Of a stretch of 64,000 nucleotides of DNA, positions 34,428 to 42,280 are shown one piece after another. Source of the DNA: Flavobacteriales bacterium (GTDB lineage Bacteria > Bacteroidota > Bacteroidia > Flavobacteriales_D > Crocinitomicaceae). The translations under genes were made by a program, and so were the position numbers. Location: positions 27,603-91,602 of the forward strand of contig CANLIL010000002.1 of NCBI GenBank assembly GCA_947491305.1. The letters run 5' to 3'. Numbering within the stretch: the stretch's first letter is position 1; each line of letters begins with the position of its first letter. A model generated the notes under the pieces. The model did not search any database. It had not been told where the DNA came from and worked only from the letters and a program-made list of their open reading frames with translations.

Positions 34428-35342
34428 TTGGTTAAAGCTATAAAAAATAAGAGGATATTAATCGTTTTTTTTAAAATGATCGCATTTTTAGTACTTATCT
34501 ATTTTTTAGTTCAATCACTTAATAAAGTTGATTGGAACCAACAATCCATCCAACTAAATCAGCCACTTGCACTTGTTTTTGCTCTAATATTAGTCCCTTT
34601 GAATTGGCTTTTTGAATGGATGAAATGGAAAGCAACACTTCGGTTTTCTTCTGTATCAACAACAAATTCTGTTGCGTTTCAAGCTTTTTGTTCTGGAATT
34701 GTTACAGGAATGTTGACACCCAATATGCAAGGAAATTTTCTCGGTAGAATTTATTACTTCGATCGAAAACATCGGGTTGACTTGATTTTAACAACCTTAG
34801 TTTCTAATTACGGACAATTTTTAATGAGCTTATTGTTCGGTGTGCTAAGCATCTTAATTTTGATGAAGACACCTTTGAATTGGTCAGTTGTTCCCATTCT
34901 TATTTTGTTTATAAGTGCGCTGTTATTTTTTAGTGTATTGTATTTTTATTTTGAGAAAGTTGCTACTCATTTTGTTAAAAAAAAACGCGTGTTTCCTATT
35001 TTACAACGTTTGAAAACACATCAAATTTTTCGGTGGAAAATAATTTATTTTAGTTTACTCAGACACACTGTATTTGTTGTTCAATTTGGTTTGTTATTGC
35101 TCGCTTTTGGGGTTCCTTTCTCATTCGAGTTAATTTTTTGGATTTGGCAAGTTTATTTGTGGGTAACAATTTCACCGTCATTATTTCTAGGTAAATTAGC
35201 CATTCGTGAATCGATCTCTTTATGGGTATTGACAGTTGCAGGTTACCAACAACAACCAATATTAATCGCATCTTTTTCTGTTTGGATTATTAATTTATTT
35301 ATACCAACAATTTTTGCTATCTTCATTGCTAAAAAGAAATAA
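34428..35342 (+). CDS. Flippase-like membrane protein (lysylphosphatidylglycerol synthase TM-domain family)
   Basis: About 304 residues, with some eight hydrophobic helices. The start is uncertain: TTG 34428 gives a basic N-terminus before TM1 (KNKRILIVFFKMIAFLVL), while ATG 34476 would begin inside TM1. The conserved FCSGIVTGMLTPNMQGNFLG near residue 90 matches the UPF0104/AglD-type integral domain (G---P---GE consensus), here with GN for GE. Members move or modify lipid-linked sugars or amino acids. It is directly followed by a GT2 gene with no gap, suggesting a shared lipid- or glycan-related role. Confidence 0.75.
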   Translation: MVKAIKNKRILIVFFKMIAFLVLIYFLVQSLNKVDWNQQSIQLNQPLALVFALILVPLNWLFEWMKWKATLRFSSVSTTNSVAFQAFCSGIVTGMLTPNMQGNFLGRIYYFDRKHRVDLILTTLVSNYGQFLMSLLFGVLSILILMKTPLNWSVVPILILFISALLFFSVLYFYFEKVATHFVKKKRVFPILQRLKTHQIFRWKIIYFSLLRHTVFVVQFGLLLLAFGVPFSFELIFWIWQVYLWVTISPSLFLGKLAIRESISLWVLTVAGYQQQPILIASFSVWIINLFIPTIFAIFIAKKK

Positions 35343-36449
35343 ATGATAACCACGATCTGCTCATCATTGTATGTAATTTATTTGCTAATAATTAGGTTTT
35401 TTGGTGTTATTAAACAAAACAAAAATGAGGATTATTTAGCTGAAATCCCTGAAAAATTAAAGCTTTCTGATGTCACTGTTTTGATTCCATTTAGAAATGA
35501 AGCCAAACGAATAGAACAACTACTTATTAGTTTAAACGCTTCTACAAAACTTCCTGCAAATATTGTATTTATTGATGATCATTCAACAGATGATTCGATT
35601 AAAATTATCGCGCAAAATAATACTACTTTAAATTTTAATGTACTTGGTATGCCGGATGATTTAAATGGTAAAAAACAAGCCATTCGTTTTGGAATAGCTG
35701 CTTTTCCTTCTACTTATTATTTAACTATGGATGCAGATATCGTGTTTGCTTCGGATTACTTCCAAAATATAGAAGATTTACCAAAAGTTGACATGTTAAT
35801 TTTACCAGTAATTTTAAAAGCTAATTCATTTTTTCAACGATTTTTTGAATTAGATGTTTTGTTAATCAATGCATTGAACCAAGGAGTCGCTGGATTAAAG
35901 TCGCCTATTGTTGCGAGTGGGGCAAATTTACTTTTCAAAGCGGCGACCTTTCACAAAGTAGATTCAATTAAAAAACATGCGCACATTAATAGTGGCGACG
36001 ATGTTTTCCTATTAAATGATTTCAAAAAAGCTGGTGCAAGAGTAGAACTGATTTCGGCTATGAACCATGCTGTATCTACAGAAACGCCACAATCCATCAA
36101 TGAATACCTTCAACAACGCTTGCGCTGGTTTTCAAAAACGGGCGCAGTAAAAGATAGAGATGCAACAATTTTAGTTGTATTTCAAGCAATTTTTACGGGT
36201 CTTTTTTTTGTTGGATTAATGTATTTTGGAATAAATGCTAATTGGAATCGTTTTGTTGAAGTAATTGCCTTTAAACTAATTATTGATACGCTATTCTTTT
36301 GGTCCTTTTTTCAATTACAAGGCAGATTAATCACATTGATTTTACTGCCTTTTTATGAATTAATTCTTCCATTTTACAGCATCTTAATAGTTGCATTATC
36401 AAGCTTTAAAACTGTTCAATGGAAAGGAAGAATAATTAAAAACTATTGA
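35343..36449 (+). CDS. Family 2 glycosyltransferase, membrane-bound
   Basis: 368 residues. One N-terminal hydrophobic segment (CSSLYVIYLLIIRFFGVI), a GT2 catalytic domain with VTVLIPFRNEAKRIEQLL near residue 42, FIDDHSTDDS near 80 and the metal-binding MDADIVF near 125, then QQRLRWFSKTGA near 260 (the Q-x-x-RW motif of processive or lipid-linked synthases). Two to three helices follow at the C-terminus (FTGLFFVGLMYFGI, LPFYELILPFYSILIVAL). It begins on the base after the flippase-like gene, so the two are coupled. Acceptor unknown. Confidence 0.88.
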   Translation: MITTICSSLYVIYLLIIRFFGVIKQNKNEDYLAEIPEKLKLSDVTVLIPFRNEAKRIEQLLISLNASTKLPANIVFIDDHSTDDSIKIIAQNNTTLNFNVLGMPDDLNGKKQAIRFGIAAFPSTYYLTMDADIVFASDYFQNIEDLPKVDMLILPVILKANSFFQRFFELDVLLINALNQGVAGLKSPIVASGANLLFKAATFHKVDSIKKHAHINSGDDVFLLNDFKKAGARVELISAMNHAVSTETPQSINEYLQQRLRWFSKTGAVKDRDATILVVFQAIFTGLFFVGLMYFGINANWNRFVEVIAFKLIIDTLFFWSFFQLQGRLITLILLPFYELILPFYSILIVALSSFKTVQWKGRIIKNY

Positions 36450-36461
36450 ATTGAAATGTAA

Positions 36462-38099
36462 TTAGTTTTTATGTTCGATTTCTTTTAAAGAATCCATCTT
36501 CTTTTTCGCTAAAAATCCTTTCACATCTTCAAAGTGTTCTTTTACACGTTTGTTTCCAAATTCAAAAACTTTTGAAGCCAATCCATCCAAGAAATCACGG
36601 TCGTGAGAAACTAAAATCAACGTTCCATCAAAAGCTTTTAAAGCATCTTTAATGATATCCTTCGTTTTCATGTCCAAGTGATTCGTTGGCTCATCTAAGA
36701 TTAACAAATTGACCGGTTCTAGTAATAACTTAATCATTGCCAAGCGCGTTTTTTCTCCACCAGATAAAACTTTTACTTTTTTCTGCGCGATTTCTCCACC
36801 AAACATAAAAGCACCAAGAATGTCTTTTACTTTGGTTCTGATATCTCCAACAGCAATTTGATCAATCGTTTCATAAATAGACAAGTTTTCATCCAGTAAA
36901 GCAGCTTGATTTTGAGCGAAGTAACCAATTTGAACATTGTGCCCCAATTCTAGCTGACCTTCAATCTCAATTTCTTTCATGATGGCTTTAATCATGGTTG
37001 ATTTTCCTTCACCATTTTTACCTACAAAAGCGACTTTTTGTCCGCGTTCAATTGTTAAAGATGCTTTCTCAAATACGGTGTGTTCAGCATATTTTTTAGT
37101 TAATTCATTTACAATTACAGGATAATTTCCAGAACGTGGAGCAGGCGGGAACTTTAATCGTAGCGCCGAAGAATCCACTTCATCCACTTCAACTAGTTCT
37201 AGTTTCTCCAACATTTTAACCCGCGATTGAACTTGTAAGGTTTTAGAGTAAGTTCCTTTGAAGCGTTCGATGAATTCAGTTGTTTCAGCAATGAACTTTT
37301 GTTGTTCTTCAAACTGTTTTTGTTGCTGAGATCGTCTGTCTTTTCTTAATTCTAAGTAATGAGAATATTTTGCCTTGTAGTCATAAATTCTTCCCATTGT
37401 AACTTCAATTGTGCGTGTTGTGATCGCATCAATAAAAGTTCTATCGTGAGAAATTACCACAACTGCTTTCGCTTGATTGATTAAAAAATCTTCCAACCAT
37501 TCGATTGAATCGATGTCCATGTGGTTTGTTGGCTCATCTAATAAAATCAAATCTGGTTTTTGTAACAATATTTTCGCAAGTTCAATTCGCATTCTCCAAC
37601 CACCACTAAATTCAGAAGTAGAACAATTGAAATCACTTCTTAAAAAACCTAGTCCTTGTAATACTTTTTCAACTTCGGCTTCGTAATTGATTTCTTCAAT
37701 CGAATAAAATTTTTCACTTAATTCAGAAACACGTTCAATGATTTTCATGTAATCGTCAGAATCGTAGTCTGTTCGAACCGTTAATTCGTTGTTCAAGGAA
37801 TCAATTTCCTCTTTCATTGAAAAGATGGTTTGAAATGCTTTAGATGTTTCTTCAAAAACGGTACACTTATCCTCTGTTAATAGATGTTGCGGTAAATAGG
37901 CAATAACAGCATCTTTCGGGGCAGAAACACTTCCTTTTGTTGGCTTGTCGATACCCGCCAAAATCTTAAGTAACGTAGATTTTCCAGCGCCATTTTTGCC
38001 CATAAGGGCAATTTTGTCATTTTCATTTATAACAAATGAAACATCTGAAAAAAGTGTTGATCCGCTAAATTCTACGGCTAATGCATCGATTGAAATCAT
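36462..38099 (-). CDS. ABC-F family ATPase (EttA/YbiT-like)
   Basis: 545 residues, two tandem ABC domains without membrane segments. Domain 1: GKNGAGKST near 37, FSGGWRMRIELAK near 160, LLDEPTNHMD. Domain 2: GKNGEGKST near 355, LSGGEKTRLAM near 445, LLILDEPTNHLD. The inter-domain linker is Lys/Gln/Glu-rich (RRSQQQKQFEEQQKFIAE). It lacks the C-terminal coiled coil of the ABC-F at 9.1 kb, so the two are distinct subfamilies. Likely a translation factor acting at the ribosomal E site. It is convergent with the GT2 gene and has its own -7 box. Confidence 0.92.
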   Translation of the reverse strand: MISIDALAVEFSGSTLFSDVSFVINENDKIALMGKNGAGKSTLLKILAGIDKPTKGSVSAPKDAVIAYLPQHLLTEDKCTVFEETSKAFQTIFSMKEEIDSLNNELTVRTDYDSDDYMKIIERVSELSEKFYSIEEINYEAEVEKVLQGLGFLRSDFNCSTSEFSGGWRMRIELAKILLQKPDLILLDEPTNHMDIDSIEWLEDFLINQAKAVVVISHDRTFIDAITTRTIEVTMGRIYDYKAKYSHYLELRKDRRSQQQKQFEEQQKFIAETTEFIERFKGTYSKTLQVQSRVKMLEKLELVEVDEVDSSALRLKFPPAPRSGNYPVIVNELTKKYAEHTVFEKASLTIERGQKVAFVGKNGEGKSTMIKAIMKEIEIEGQLELGHNVQIGYFAQNQAALLDENLSIYETIDQIAVGDIRTKVKDILGAFMFGGEIAQKKVKVLSGGEKTRLAMIKLLLEPVNLLILDEPTNHLDMKTKDIIKDALKAFDGTLILVSHDRDFLDGLASKVFEFGNKRVKEHFEDVKGFLAKKKMDSLKEIEHKN

Positions 38100-38117
38100 T
38101 CTAAAAATTTAAAGTTG

Positions 38118-38125
38118 CAAAGATA
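38118..38125 (-). promoter_or_regulatory. -7 box (TATCTTTG, minus strand) for the second ABC-F gene
   Basis: Reverse-strand TAnnTTTG match, 18 bases before the ATG at 38099. Confidence 0.65.
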
Positions 38126-38225
38126 CGGCTCAAATTAGATTTTGCTATTAATTAAGGGATATTATTTTAGTGTTTAGCGCCTTGTGTATTATGTAAATAT
38201 ATGCAAATCAATTATTTATGATTAA

Positions 38226-38256
38226 TTGTATTCTTAATTTATTTATTGTATATTTG
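38226..38256 (+). promoter_or_regulatory. Promoter with -33 TTG and -7 box for M24 peptidase gene
   Basis: TTG at 38226-38228, 20-base spacer, TATATTTG at 38249-38256: the full Bacteroidota consensus. The ATG at 38272 is 15 bases downstream; the in-frame ATG at 38218 would precede the promoter. Confidence 0.7.
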
Positions 38257-38271
38257 TTTAAATCGAATTTT

Positions 38272-38949
38272 ATGGCTGATCAACTACTACAATTACAAGC
38301 CGCGGAAAAAAAAGCAGCACTTTTGTTTTTGGCAATTCAAGATAGAAAATTTTTGAAAGCTGGAATTTCAGAAGAGGAATTAAATAAATTAATATTTGAT
38401 TTAGCTGAAGAAATGTTTGGTATCACAAAGTATTGGCACAAACGCATTGTTCGTGCAGGAAAAAACACCTTGATGCCATATCGTGAAAATCCGCCAAATT
38501 TACTTTTGGAATCCGACGATATTGTGTTTTTTGATTTTGGACCAGTGTTTGAAGAATGGGAAGCTGATTTTGGTCGCACATATGTAATTGGCGATTGCAA
38601 GCGTAAAATCAAGTTGAAAAATGACATAGAATCAGCTTGGTGGGATGGAAAACGATTTTACGATTTAAATAAAAATGACCTCACAGGTGCAGATTTATAC
38701 TTCTTTACTAAGAATTTAGCTGAAAAGTATGGTTGGGAATTTGGGAACAAACATTGTGGCCATATTATTGGAGAATTTCCACATGAAAAAATTCAAGGTG
38801 AGAGTTCTCTAAATTATATTCAGCCAAATAATCATCAATTATTGAGTGCGAATGATCAACATGGTAATGAACGATTTTGGATTTATGAAGTTCATTTTAT
38901 CGACCGACGACATGAAATTGGTGGATTTTTTGAACAATTAATTTCTTAA
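38272..38949 (+). CDS. M24 family metallopeptidase (aminopeptidase-like)
   Basis: 225 residues from ATG 38272. Pita-bread fold without the N-terminal creatinase domain. Likely metal ligands: Asp in VFFDFGPVF near residue 85, Asp in EADFGRTYV near 96, His in KHCGHIIGEFPH near 160, Glu in FWIYEVHFID near 205, and the last Glu in GGFFEQL, all in the order expected for methionine or X-Pro aminopeptidases. It might cleave X-Pro or related dipeptides; the substrate is not predictable. Conserved in Flavobacteriia as an orphan gene. Confidence 0.85.
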   Translation: MADQLLQLQAAEKKAALLFLAIQDRKFLKAGISEEELNKLIFDLAEEMFGITKYWHKRIVRAGKNTLMPYRENPPNLLLESDDIVFFDFGPVFEEWEADFGRTYVIGDCKRKIKLKNDIESAWWDGKRFYDLNKNDLTGADLYFFTKNLAEKYGWEFGNKHCGHIIGEFPHEKIQGESSLNYIQPNNHQLLSANDQHGNERFWIYEVHFIDRRHEIGGFFEQLIS

Positions 38950-38972
38950 TCATTTTCCAGTTAGATTTATTC

Positions 38973-38980
38973 TATCTTTG
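38973..38980 (+). promoter_or_regulatory. -7 box (TATCTTTG) for alpha/beta hydrolase
   Basis: TAnnTTTG match 37 bases before the ATG at 39018. Confidence 0.6.
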
Positions 38981-39017
38981 TTCAACTTTAAATAGCTATT
39001 TTTTTATAACTCACTGA

Positions 39018-39803
39018 ATGTTAAATTACACTACTTATATTTTAGATGAAGATGCTGAATGGGTAACATTTGTTCATGGAGCAGGAGGTAGTAGTTCAAT
39101 TTGGTATAAACAAATTAGAGATTTTAAAGAACATTACAATGTTTTGTTAGTTGATTTAAGAGGACATGGTAAATCAAAAAAGATTATTCAATCTAAAAAA
39201 TTAGCACGCTATACGTTTCATTCTATTGGCGACGATGTTATTGAAACGTTGGATCATTTGAAAATTAAATCTACTCATTTTATCGGAATTTCTCTTGGTA
39301 CAATTATCATTCGTGAAATAACCGAACGCTTTCCAGAACGGACAAAAAGCATGATTATGGGAGGAGCAGTAATGAAATTGAATTTACGCGGTCAAGTCTT
39401 AATGCGATTAGGAGCAACTTTCAAATCAGTTATTCCTTATTTAGTTTTGTATAAGTTTTTGGCATTTGTCATCATGCCTAAAAAAAGCCATAAAGAATCA
39501 CGTGTTTTGTTTATCAACGAAGCAAAAAAATTATATCAAAAAGAATTCATTCGTTGGTTTAAATTGGTTTCAGAAGTAAATCCACTATTAGCTTTTTTTA
39601 GAATCAAGGATATTGGTATTCCTACCTTATATGTTATGGGAGCTGAAGATCATATGTTTTTACCTTCTATAACAAAACTCGTTAAAAATCATTCTTCTTC
39701 ACAACTTTTAGTGATAGAAAATTGCGGTCATGTAGTAAATGTTGAGCAATCAGAAGTATTTAACACAAAAGTAATAGCTTATTTGAAAAGCTTAAACAGT
39801 TGA
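39018..39803 (+). CDS. Alpha/beta hydrolase
   Basis: 261 residues. Oxyanion motif FVHGAGGSSSIWYKQ near residue 20, then LLVDLRGHGKSKK, the nucleophile elbow GISLGTIII (Ser near 96), a catalytic Asp in YVMGAEDHMF near 214 and His in ENCGHVVNVEQSE near 240. A helical cap lies between about 120 and 200. No signal peptide, so cytosolic. The substrate is unknown; the fold covers esterases, lipases and acyl hydrolases. Confidence 0.9.
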   Translation: MLNYTTYILDEDAEWVTFVHGAGGSSSIWYKQIRDFKEHYNVLLVDLRGHGKSKKIIQSKKLARYTFHSIGDDVIETLDHLKIKSTHFIGISLGTIIIREITERFPERTKSMIMGGAVMKLNLRGQVLMRLGATFKSVIPYLVLYKFLAFVIMPKKSHKESRVLFINEAKKLYQKEFIRWFKLVSEVNPLLAFFRIKDIGIPTLYVMGAEDHMFLPSITKLVKNHSSSQLLVIENCGHVVNVEQSEVFNTKVIAYLKSLNS

Positions 39804-39883
39804 TTGTTAGCTTATTAAATTGAGTTATTTAAAATAATTTCAGAATAAAGCTAAATAAATAGTATATATCACTTTTATAAGCT

Positions 39884-39891
39884 TACATTTG
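39884..39891 (+). promoter_or_regulatory. -7 box (TACATTTG) for cold-shock gene
   Basis: TAnnTTTG match 25 bases before the ATG at 39917. The short leader argues against the long structured 5' UTR of E. coli cspA. Confidence 0.6.
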
Positions 39892-39916
39892 TCCTTTATA
39901 TTTTAATTTTTACAAA

Positions 39917-40108
39917 ATGAGTAAAGGCACAGTTAAATTCTTCAATGAATCAAAAGGTTTTGGTTTCATTAACGAAGAAAGCACAGGGAAAGAGTATTTC
40001 GTACACATTTCAGGTTTAGTAGATGAAATCCGTGATGGTGATGAAGTAGAATTTGAACTACAAGAAGGAAAAAAAGGATTAAACGCAGTTAATGTGAAAG
40101 TTGTCTAA
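39917..40108 (+). CDS. Cold-shock domain protein (CspA family)
   Basis: 63 residues, single OB fold. RNP1 KGFGFI at residues 14-19 and RNP2-like KEYFVHIS at about 26-33 give the nucleic-acid-binding face; the opening MSKGTVKFFNESKGFGFI is typical. It acts as an RNA chaperone. Monocistronic, between its own -7 box and an intrinsic terminator. Confidence 0.96.
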   Translation: MSKGTVKFFNESKGFGFINEESTGKEYFVHISGLVDEIRDGDEVEFELQEGKKGLNAVNVKVV

Positions 40109-40129
40109 TTAGATACTTTATATTTTTTT

Positions 40130-40160
40130 TTAAAGCCTGTCAGAAATGATAGGCTTTTTT
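40130..40160 (+). terminator. Intrinsic terminator after cold-shock gene
   Basis: AAGCCTGTCA-GAAA-TGATAGGCTT hairpin (40133-40156, one G-T pair) followed by T-run. Confidence 0.85.
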
Positions 40161-40165
40161 CTTGC

Positions 40166-40555
40166 TTAAAATTCTGTTTTGCACGTATTACAGCGATTCA
40201 CTTTTTTGGCCCCAACCCCATGATTGCTAATGATCGCTGAGAAAAGAAAGAGGAACAATGATTTTATTGAACGGATGGATTTGAAATCGAACGTGATTGA
40301 ATGGCTTCCGCAGTTGGGACATGTTTGCGAAAGTTGTTCTTCTTTTATTCGCTCATTCCAATAAGTAATAAATTTATCTTGTTGGTGATTTGCGATTTGA
40401 ACTTTTATTCCGCCAACAGCATTTGAGTAAAAAGGAACCGTTGTGACTATGTGTTCGTCAATGATGCGTATTTCGAAATCGTTGACTTCTAATTCAATTC
40501 GAAAAAGATGCGCATCCATTGCGTTGTCAAATGTTTTGATTGTTTGGTATTCCAT
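40166..40555 (-). CDS. DUF2007-domain protein with C-terminal zinc ribbon
   Basis: 129 residues. The N-terminal half (YQTIKTFDNAMDAHLFRIEL, then GIKVQIANHQQDKFI) matches the putative signal-transducing DUF2007 domain, a ferredoxin-like fold of about 70 residues. The second half holds a zinc ribbon with CPNCGSH near 88 and CNTCKTEF at the C-terminus, separated by a hydrophobic segment (SLFLFLFSAIIS). Function unknown. It follows the DUF3127 gene on the same strand after a terminator-like hairpin. Confidence 0.8.
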   Translation of the reverse strand: MEYQTIKTFDNAMDAHLFRIELEVNDFEIRIIDEHIVTTVPFYSNAVGGIKVQIANHQQDKFITYWNERIKEEQLSQTCPNCGSHSITFDFKSIRSIKSLFLFLFSAIISNHGVGAKKVNRCNTCKTEF

Positions 40556-40560
40556 GTGCT

Positions 40561-40590
40561 AAAAAAACCCGATTTAACGAATAAACCGGG
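40561..40590 (-). terminator. Terminator after DUF3127 gene (minus strand)
   Basis: On the minus strand CCCGGTTTA-TTCG-TTAAATCGGG (one mismatch) followed by seven T. It separates the DUF3127 gene from the DUF2007 gene. Confidence 0.78.
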
Positions 40591-40612
40591 CTTACTTTAA
40601 GTATTGTTATAA

Positions 40613-41008
40613 TTAGAATGGCAAATCATCGTCTTCGCTGTCTGTATTCACAGCTGCAGAAGGTGTTGCGATTGGATCTAAATTCATTGCTGAAGGTCCA
40701 CCTTGAGGCATTCCTTGTGGTGCATTTTGACCTACTTTTTCAATTCTCCAAGCTTCTAAGCTATTGAAATATTTCACTTCACCTTGCGGATTTGTCCATT
40801 CGCGACCACGTAAGTTAAAAGATACTTCTACTTGTTCGTTTACTTGAACAGCGTCTAGTAAGCTACACTTATCTTGAGTTGCTTGAAATAAAATATCTTG
40901 AGGATACATGCTTGATGTATCTGTTACTACAAATTCTCTTTTAGAAAATTTTTCTGATACTTGAACTGTATTGTTCAAAACCTTTACTGTTCCTGTTAAT
41001 TTAAACAT
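40613..41008 (-). CDS. DUF3127 protein with SSB-type C-terminal tail
   Basis: 131 residues. An OB-fold-like N-terminal domain (MFKLTGTVKVLNNTVQVSEK, FSKREFVVTD, VEVSFNLRGREWTNPQGEVK near 70-90) matches DUF3127. A Gly/Pro-rich linker (APQGMPQGGPSA) leads to an acidic tail ending DDDLPF, closely like the ssb gene product's DDNDDLPF at 26.7 kb. The layout of OB fold, flexible linker and acidic tip is that of a single-stranded DNA-binding protein, but its DNA binding is only an inference. It lies 24 bases after the flavin reductase gene. Confidence 0.85.
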   Translation of the reverse strand: MFKLTGTVKVLNNTVQVSEKFSKREFVVTDTSSMYPQDILFQATQDKCSLLDAVQVNEQVEVSFNLRGREWTNPQGEVKYFNSLEAWRIEKVGQNAPQGMPQGGPSAMNLDPIATPSAAVNTDSEDDDLPF

Positions 41009-41032
41009 ATTCGTTATTATTTGTTGTGTTTT

Positions 41033-41932
41033 CTATCCATTATTAAATGAAAGCAATGTCATCCACGCTTCATTTAATTTATTTTCTTTTAATAATTCTT
41101 TTGCACGATGGTGCAGTTTTGCTTCCAATTCAATTGGATTGTCTTCTAAAGATACAAATAATTCACTTAACTCAATTAATTTGTATTCGTTAACATCTGT
41201 TTCATTCGGCAATTCTTCAATTCCGCCTAATTGTCCCAAATCATTTCCTGATAATACTTTACTATTAATAATATCGGATGGAATTTGATCGTAACCAATA
41301 CCGCAAGTAGTAATTGGTTTAATTAATTCAAACATCGCATTGCTGTTAGCATGACAATACCAATTACCGCCCATTCTCGCTACTAAATCAATTTTATGCT
41401 GATCGATCATATTGTTTTCATCCAAAACTTCTGTTTGAATATGAATTTTTAACACTTCACAAATGATTAAATTCCCTGCGCCACCTTCTGTTCCTAATTC
41501 TACTATTTCGTTGACTTTACATTCAAATTGAACAGGTGATTCTGCAACGCGCATCGGTCGAATTGTTTCAGAAGCGATGGGAGTTAAACCAGATTTAATA
41601 AATTCACTTGTACCAGCAGGATATGGGGAACTTGCTAAGCTCATTTGATGAACGATAGCGTGATTTACAACGTTGATAACGACCTCTGGAACAGCTTTAA
41701 CATTGTGAAAGGTGTCTTTGTTTGTATTTGTTCTTCCAGAACGTGCTGGCGAGAAAATTAGTATTGGTGGGTTAGCACTGAAAACATTGAAAAAACTAAA
41801 TGGCGCTAAATTGTTATTCCCATCTTGATCAACGGTAGAAGCAAAAGCAATTGGGCGCGGTCCAATCGCACCTAATAAATAATGATGTAATTTTTGTACA
41901 GATATTTCTTTTGGATCGATCGTAATCATCAC
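41033..41932 (-). CDS. Flavin reductase family protein
   Basis: 299 residues. N-terminal FMN-binding split-barrel domain: LLGAIGPRPIAFASTVDQDG near residue 20, NLAPFSFFNVFSANPPILIF near 40-60, GRTNTNKDTFHNV near 65. These are signature blocks of the flavin reductase-like (flavoredoxin) family. The C-terminal 90 or so residues (KLIELSELFVSLEDNPIELE) form an added helical extension. Electron donor and partner unknown. The start is either ATG 41932 or the adjacent ATG 41929. Confidence 0.88.
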   Translation of the reverse strand: MMITIDPKEISVQKLHHYLLGAIGPRPIAFASTVDQDGNNNLAPFSFFNVFSANPPILIFSPARSGRTNTNKDTFHNVKAVPEVVINVVNHAIVHQMSLASSPYPAGTSEFIKSGLTPIASETIRPMRVAESPVQFECKVNEIVELGTEGGAGNLIICEVLKIHIQTEVLDENNMIDQHKIDLVARMGGNWYCHANSNAMFELIKPITTCGIGYDQIPSDIINSKVLSGNDLGQLGGIEELPNETDVNEYKLIELSELFVSLEDNPIELEAKLHHRAKELLKENKLNEAWMTLLSFNNG

Positions 41933-41945
41933 GCTGAATTTTTTA

Positions 41946-41953
41946 CAAATATA
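41946..41953 (-). promoter_or_regulatory. -7 box (TATATTTG, minus strand) for flavin reductase-DUF3127
   Basis: Reverse-strand TAnnTTTG match, 13 bases before the ATG at 41932. Confidence 0.62.
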
Positions 41954-42061
41954 AATTGAAATGTTCTCAAAAAAGCATCAAACAACAAAGACTTTTCCAC
42001 AAAATGGAATAAAAATAAAGAAATTTAAGGTAAAAGAATTTCATAGTTACAAATTAATAAA

Positions 42062-42069
42062 TATCTTTG
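42062..42069 (+). promoter_or_regulatory. -7 box (TATCTTTG) for tRNA-Leu
   Basis: TAnnTTTG match, 61 bases before the mature tRNA 5' end, giving a short 5' leader to be removed by RNase P. Confidence 0.62.
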
Positions 42070-42130
42070 CACTCCAAATTTTTAGTTTTGGAATTAGAAT
42101 TGATCGAAATTCTATAAGTTGAAATAATTT

Positions 42131-42212
42131 GCGGATGTGGTGAAATTGGTAGACACGCTAGACTTAGGATCTAGTGCCGAGAGGTATGCGGGTTCGAGTC
42201 CCTCCATCCGCA
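42131..42212 (+). tRNA. tRNA-Leu (anticodon UAG)
   Basis: 82 nt type II tRNA. Acceptor stem GCGGATG (42131-42137) pairs with CATCCGC (42205-42211), discriminator A at 42212. Anticodon stem CTAGA/TCTAG encloses the loop CTTAGGA with anticodon TAG at 42165-42167, reading CUN codons. A long variable arm (GTGCCGAGAGGTATGC region) and T-loop GGTTCGAGTCC are present. CCA is not encoded. Serves leucine. Confidence 0.96.
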
Positions 42213-42218
42213 CGATAA

Positions 42219-42251
42219 TTGGTCTCGTTTTAATACTGCGAGACCTTTTTT
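42219..42251 (+). terminator. Intrinsic terminator after tRNA-Leu
   Basis: GGTCTCG (42221-42227) pairs with CGAGACC (42239-42245), followed by six T. It separates the tRNA from trigger factor. Confidence 0.85.
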
Positions 42252-42280
42252 GTTTGTAGTCGTTTAAAAATAGATAAAAA

